Shown: positions 7,399 through 8,384 of the stretch, one piece after another | Layout of the letters: each line of letters begins with the position of its first letter | Position numbering within the stretch: the first letter of the stretch is position 1 | Assembly (NCBI GenBank): GCA_016869335.1 | Contig: VGEJ01000098.1 | Span: 1-8,384 of the forward strand | From: Alphaproteobacteria bacterium | GTDB taxonomy: Bacteria; Pseudomonadota; Alphaproteobacteria; VGEJ01 | Length of the DNA: 8,384 bases | Reading direction: 5' to 3' | Notes under the pieces: generated by a model | What the model was told of the DNA's origin: nothing | Seen by the model: the letters and a program-made list of their open reading frames with translations, nothing else | Database searches by the model: none | Translations under genes and position numbers: made by a program

Positions 7399-8145
7399 TC
7401 ACGCGGCGTCGTCCTCGCCGTCCGCCGCCGCCATGCGCCGCCCGTGGGCGCGTCCGACGTGGTGGACGCGCCCGCCGTTTTCCGTGACGACCCCGCCGAC
7501 GTCGCCGAAGATCACGGCCTCGGCCCCCTCCTCGGCGATGACGTCGCCATCGACCCGGCCGAACAGCCAGACCCGCGTGCGTCCCCGGATCCTCAGGCTG
7601 CCGCTGACGATGGTGCCGAACAAGGCGGTGTTCTCGCTGATCGTCAGGTCGCCATGGTGCTCGCCAAACCGAAACCGCTGGCCGCTCTTGAGCGCTCGGA
7701 TCAGGAGGGCGATCGACAGACCGAGGGCCGGCCAGTAGAACCACAGACCGCCGCCGGTGAGCACGTCGACGACGAACAGGAGCACGATCAGGCCGGCGAC
7801 CCGCGGCAGGCTGAAGCCGTTGCGGCGACGGGCCGGGGCCACGCCCTCCGGTTCGGCCGCGGCCGCCGCTTCGCGCTCGCCCTTCTCGGTCTCCGCGCTC
7901 TCGCCGCCGAGCTTCACCCGATACGCCGGAATGGCATCCGCCATGTTCTTGACGGACTGCCTGCCGAGGTACTCGAAGCCGACCGGCAGCTTGTTGCGCA
8001 CATGATCGTAGACGGTGCCCGAGATGCACACGCCGCCGGGCGGCGCGAGGGCCTGCAGCCGCGCCGCGACGTTGACCCCCTCGCCGTAGATGTCGGCGCC
8101 ATCGACGATCACATCGCCCAGGTTGATGCCGATGCGGAAGAACAT
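7399..8145 (-). CDS. Cyclase gene, 3' part: second half of catalytic domain, two TM segments, bactofilin-like repeats
   Basis: Numbered from ATG 8145, which may not be a real start. Residues 3-77 are the second half of a class III nucleotide cyclase domain: FRIGINLGDV, then DIYGEGVNVAARL with the purine-site Asp18 and transition-state Asn25 and Arg29, then VKNM and the end of the domain at AYRV. A charged, Ala/Glu-rich linker (80-110) leads to two hydrophobic stretches at about 113-129 and 134-152 with a WFYWP turn, resembling the 2TM family of membrane anchors. Residues 166-235 hold four repeats of 17, 18, 18 and 17 residues, each ending in Gly with another Gly about five residues earlier, the pattern of a bactofilin-like beta-helix. 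The tail is acidic (DGEDDAA). The 5' half lies in another frame 7 bases upstream, so this is the 3' piece of a frameshifted gene. No good ribosome-binding site precedes 8145. Domain calls: cyclase strong, anchor and repeats moderate. Confidence 0.8.
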   Translation of the reverse strand: MFFRIGINLGDVIVDGADIYGEGVNVAARLQALAPPGGVCISGTVYDHVRNKLPVGFEYLGRQSVKNMADAIPAYRVKLGGESAETEKGEREAAAAAEPEGVAPARRRNGFSLPRVAGLIVLLFVVDVLTGGGLWFYWPALGLSIALLIRALKSGQRFRFGEHHGDLTISENTALFGTIVSGSLRIRGRTRVWLFGRVDGDVIAEEGAEAVIFGDVGGVVTENGGRVHHVGRAHGRRMAAADGEDDAA

Positions 8146-8155
8146 CTGCTCGTCA
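8146..8155 (-). other. Frameshift point within the cyclase gene
   Basis: On the minus strand the 5' frame reads AERNRAQQ and stops at TGA 8153-8155. The downstream frame reads DEQMFFRIGINLGDV from the very next base. Skipping one base (the T of TGA), or adding two, joins them into a continuous cyclase domain with no obvious residue loss. The bases CGCGCAGCAGTGACGAGCAG contain no homopolymer run and no recognisable slippery heptamer. It may be a true mutation or an assembly error. Confidence 0.75.
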
Positions 8156-8384
8156 CTGCTGCGCGCGGTTGCGCTCGGCGAGTTCGCGCTGCACTTCGGT
8201 GGCGCAGTTCACGGCTTCGACCACGCTGTCGAAGTCGGCGAGCATGCTGTCGCCGGTGGCGTTGATGACCCGGCCGCCGTGACGCCCGACCAGGCCGGAC
8301 ATGCGCTCGCGATAGTCCTTCAGCGTGCGCAGCGTGCCGACCTCGTCTTGCTCCATGGGCCGGCTGTAGCCGCTGACGTCGACG
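8153..8384 (-). CDS. Adenylate/guanylate cyclase, 5' part (cut by window edge, ends at frameshift)
   Basis: The reading frame is open from the window end to TGA 8153-8155, giving 76 residues of a class III cyclase catalytic domain. The start codon lies outside the window; the ATG at 8356 is internal to the domain. Visible motifs are VDVSGYSRPM, whose Asp (8378-8380) matches the first metal-binding Asp; DEVGTLRTLKDYRE; and the NATGDSMLADF loop, whose Asp at 8249-8251 is the second metal-binding residue. The region ends VVEAVNCATEVQRELAERN, a standard stretch just before the RIG strand, which here continues in another frame. The family converts ATP or GTP to cyclic nucleotide as a dimer. The residue two before Thr-Gly-Asp, usually the purine-selecting Lys, is Asn (8261-8263), so substrate cannot be assumed. 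Without repair of the frame this half lacks the transition-state Asn and Arg. Confidence 0.82.
   Translation of the reverse strand, partial: VDVSGYSRPMEQDEVGTLRTLKDYRERMSGLVGRHGGRVINATGDSMLADFDSVVEAVNCATEVQRELAERNRAQQ

Noticed and set aside
8146..8160. Programmed ribosomal frameshifting in the cyclase gene
   Set aside because: No slippery heptamer, no upstream Shine-Dalgarno-like stimulator and no strong downstream hairpin is visible; a mutation or sequencing error is simpler.
7357..8265. A 302-codon plus-strand frame opposite the cyclase
   Set aside because: It spans the frameshift uninterrupted, but its Arg/Ala/Asp-rich product has no family resemblance, whereas both minus-strand pieces match cyclase motifs residue by residue.

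Overview
The window is a GC-rich stretch in which every credible gene lies on the minus strand, so transcription runs from high to low coordinates. Gene content and order point to the Alphaproteobacteria. The evidence is a short, 442-residue prolyl-tRNA synthetase of the alphaproteobacterial type, directly followed by a LolC/E-family permease, LolD and the replicative polymerase DnaE, an order I know from many alphaproteobacterial genomes. A porin start with a coiled-coil N-terminus also fits. I cannot fix order or genus from the sequence.

Layout in transcription order. (1) 8384-7399: an adenylate/guanylate cyclase gene, cut by the window edge at its 5' end and interrupted by a frameshift near 8146-8155. 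Its C-terminal half carries two predicted membrane segments, then four 17-18-residue glycine-punctuated repeats that look like a bactofilin-type beta-helix. (2) 7398-7300: a gene-free spacer of about 100 bases with a good sigma70-like promoter candidate for the next operon. (3) 7299-3953: a tightly packed housekeeping cluster of proS, a lolC/lolE-type permease and lolD, with gaps of 16 and -4 bases. (4) After a spacer of about 70 bases with an inverted-repeat structure, dnaE (3955-494). (5) 470-309: a 53-residue lipoprotein gene 23 bases after dnaE. (6) 301-1: the first 100 codons of an outer-membrane porin, 7 bases after the lipoprotein stop.

Functionally, the core couples translation (ProS), lipoprotein export to the outer membrane (LolCD complex) and chromosome replication (DnaE). 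The small lipoprotein and the porin downstream are both envelope products, and the lipoprotein has the features of a Lol substrate. No tRNA, rRNA, CRISPR array, insertion sequence or phage gene is visible. The most unusual object is the cyclase with a membrane-tethered, bactofilin-like tail; the rest is conserved housekeeping DNA.
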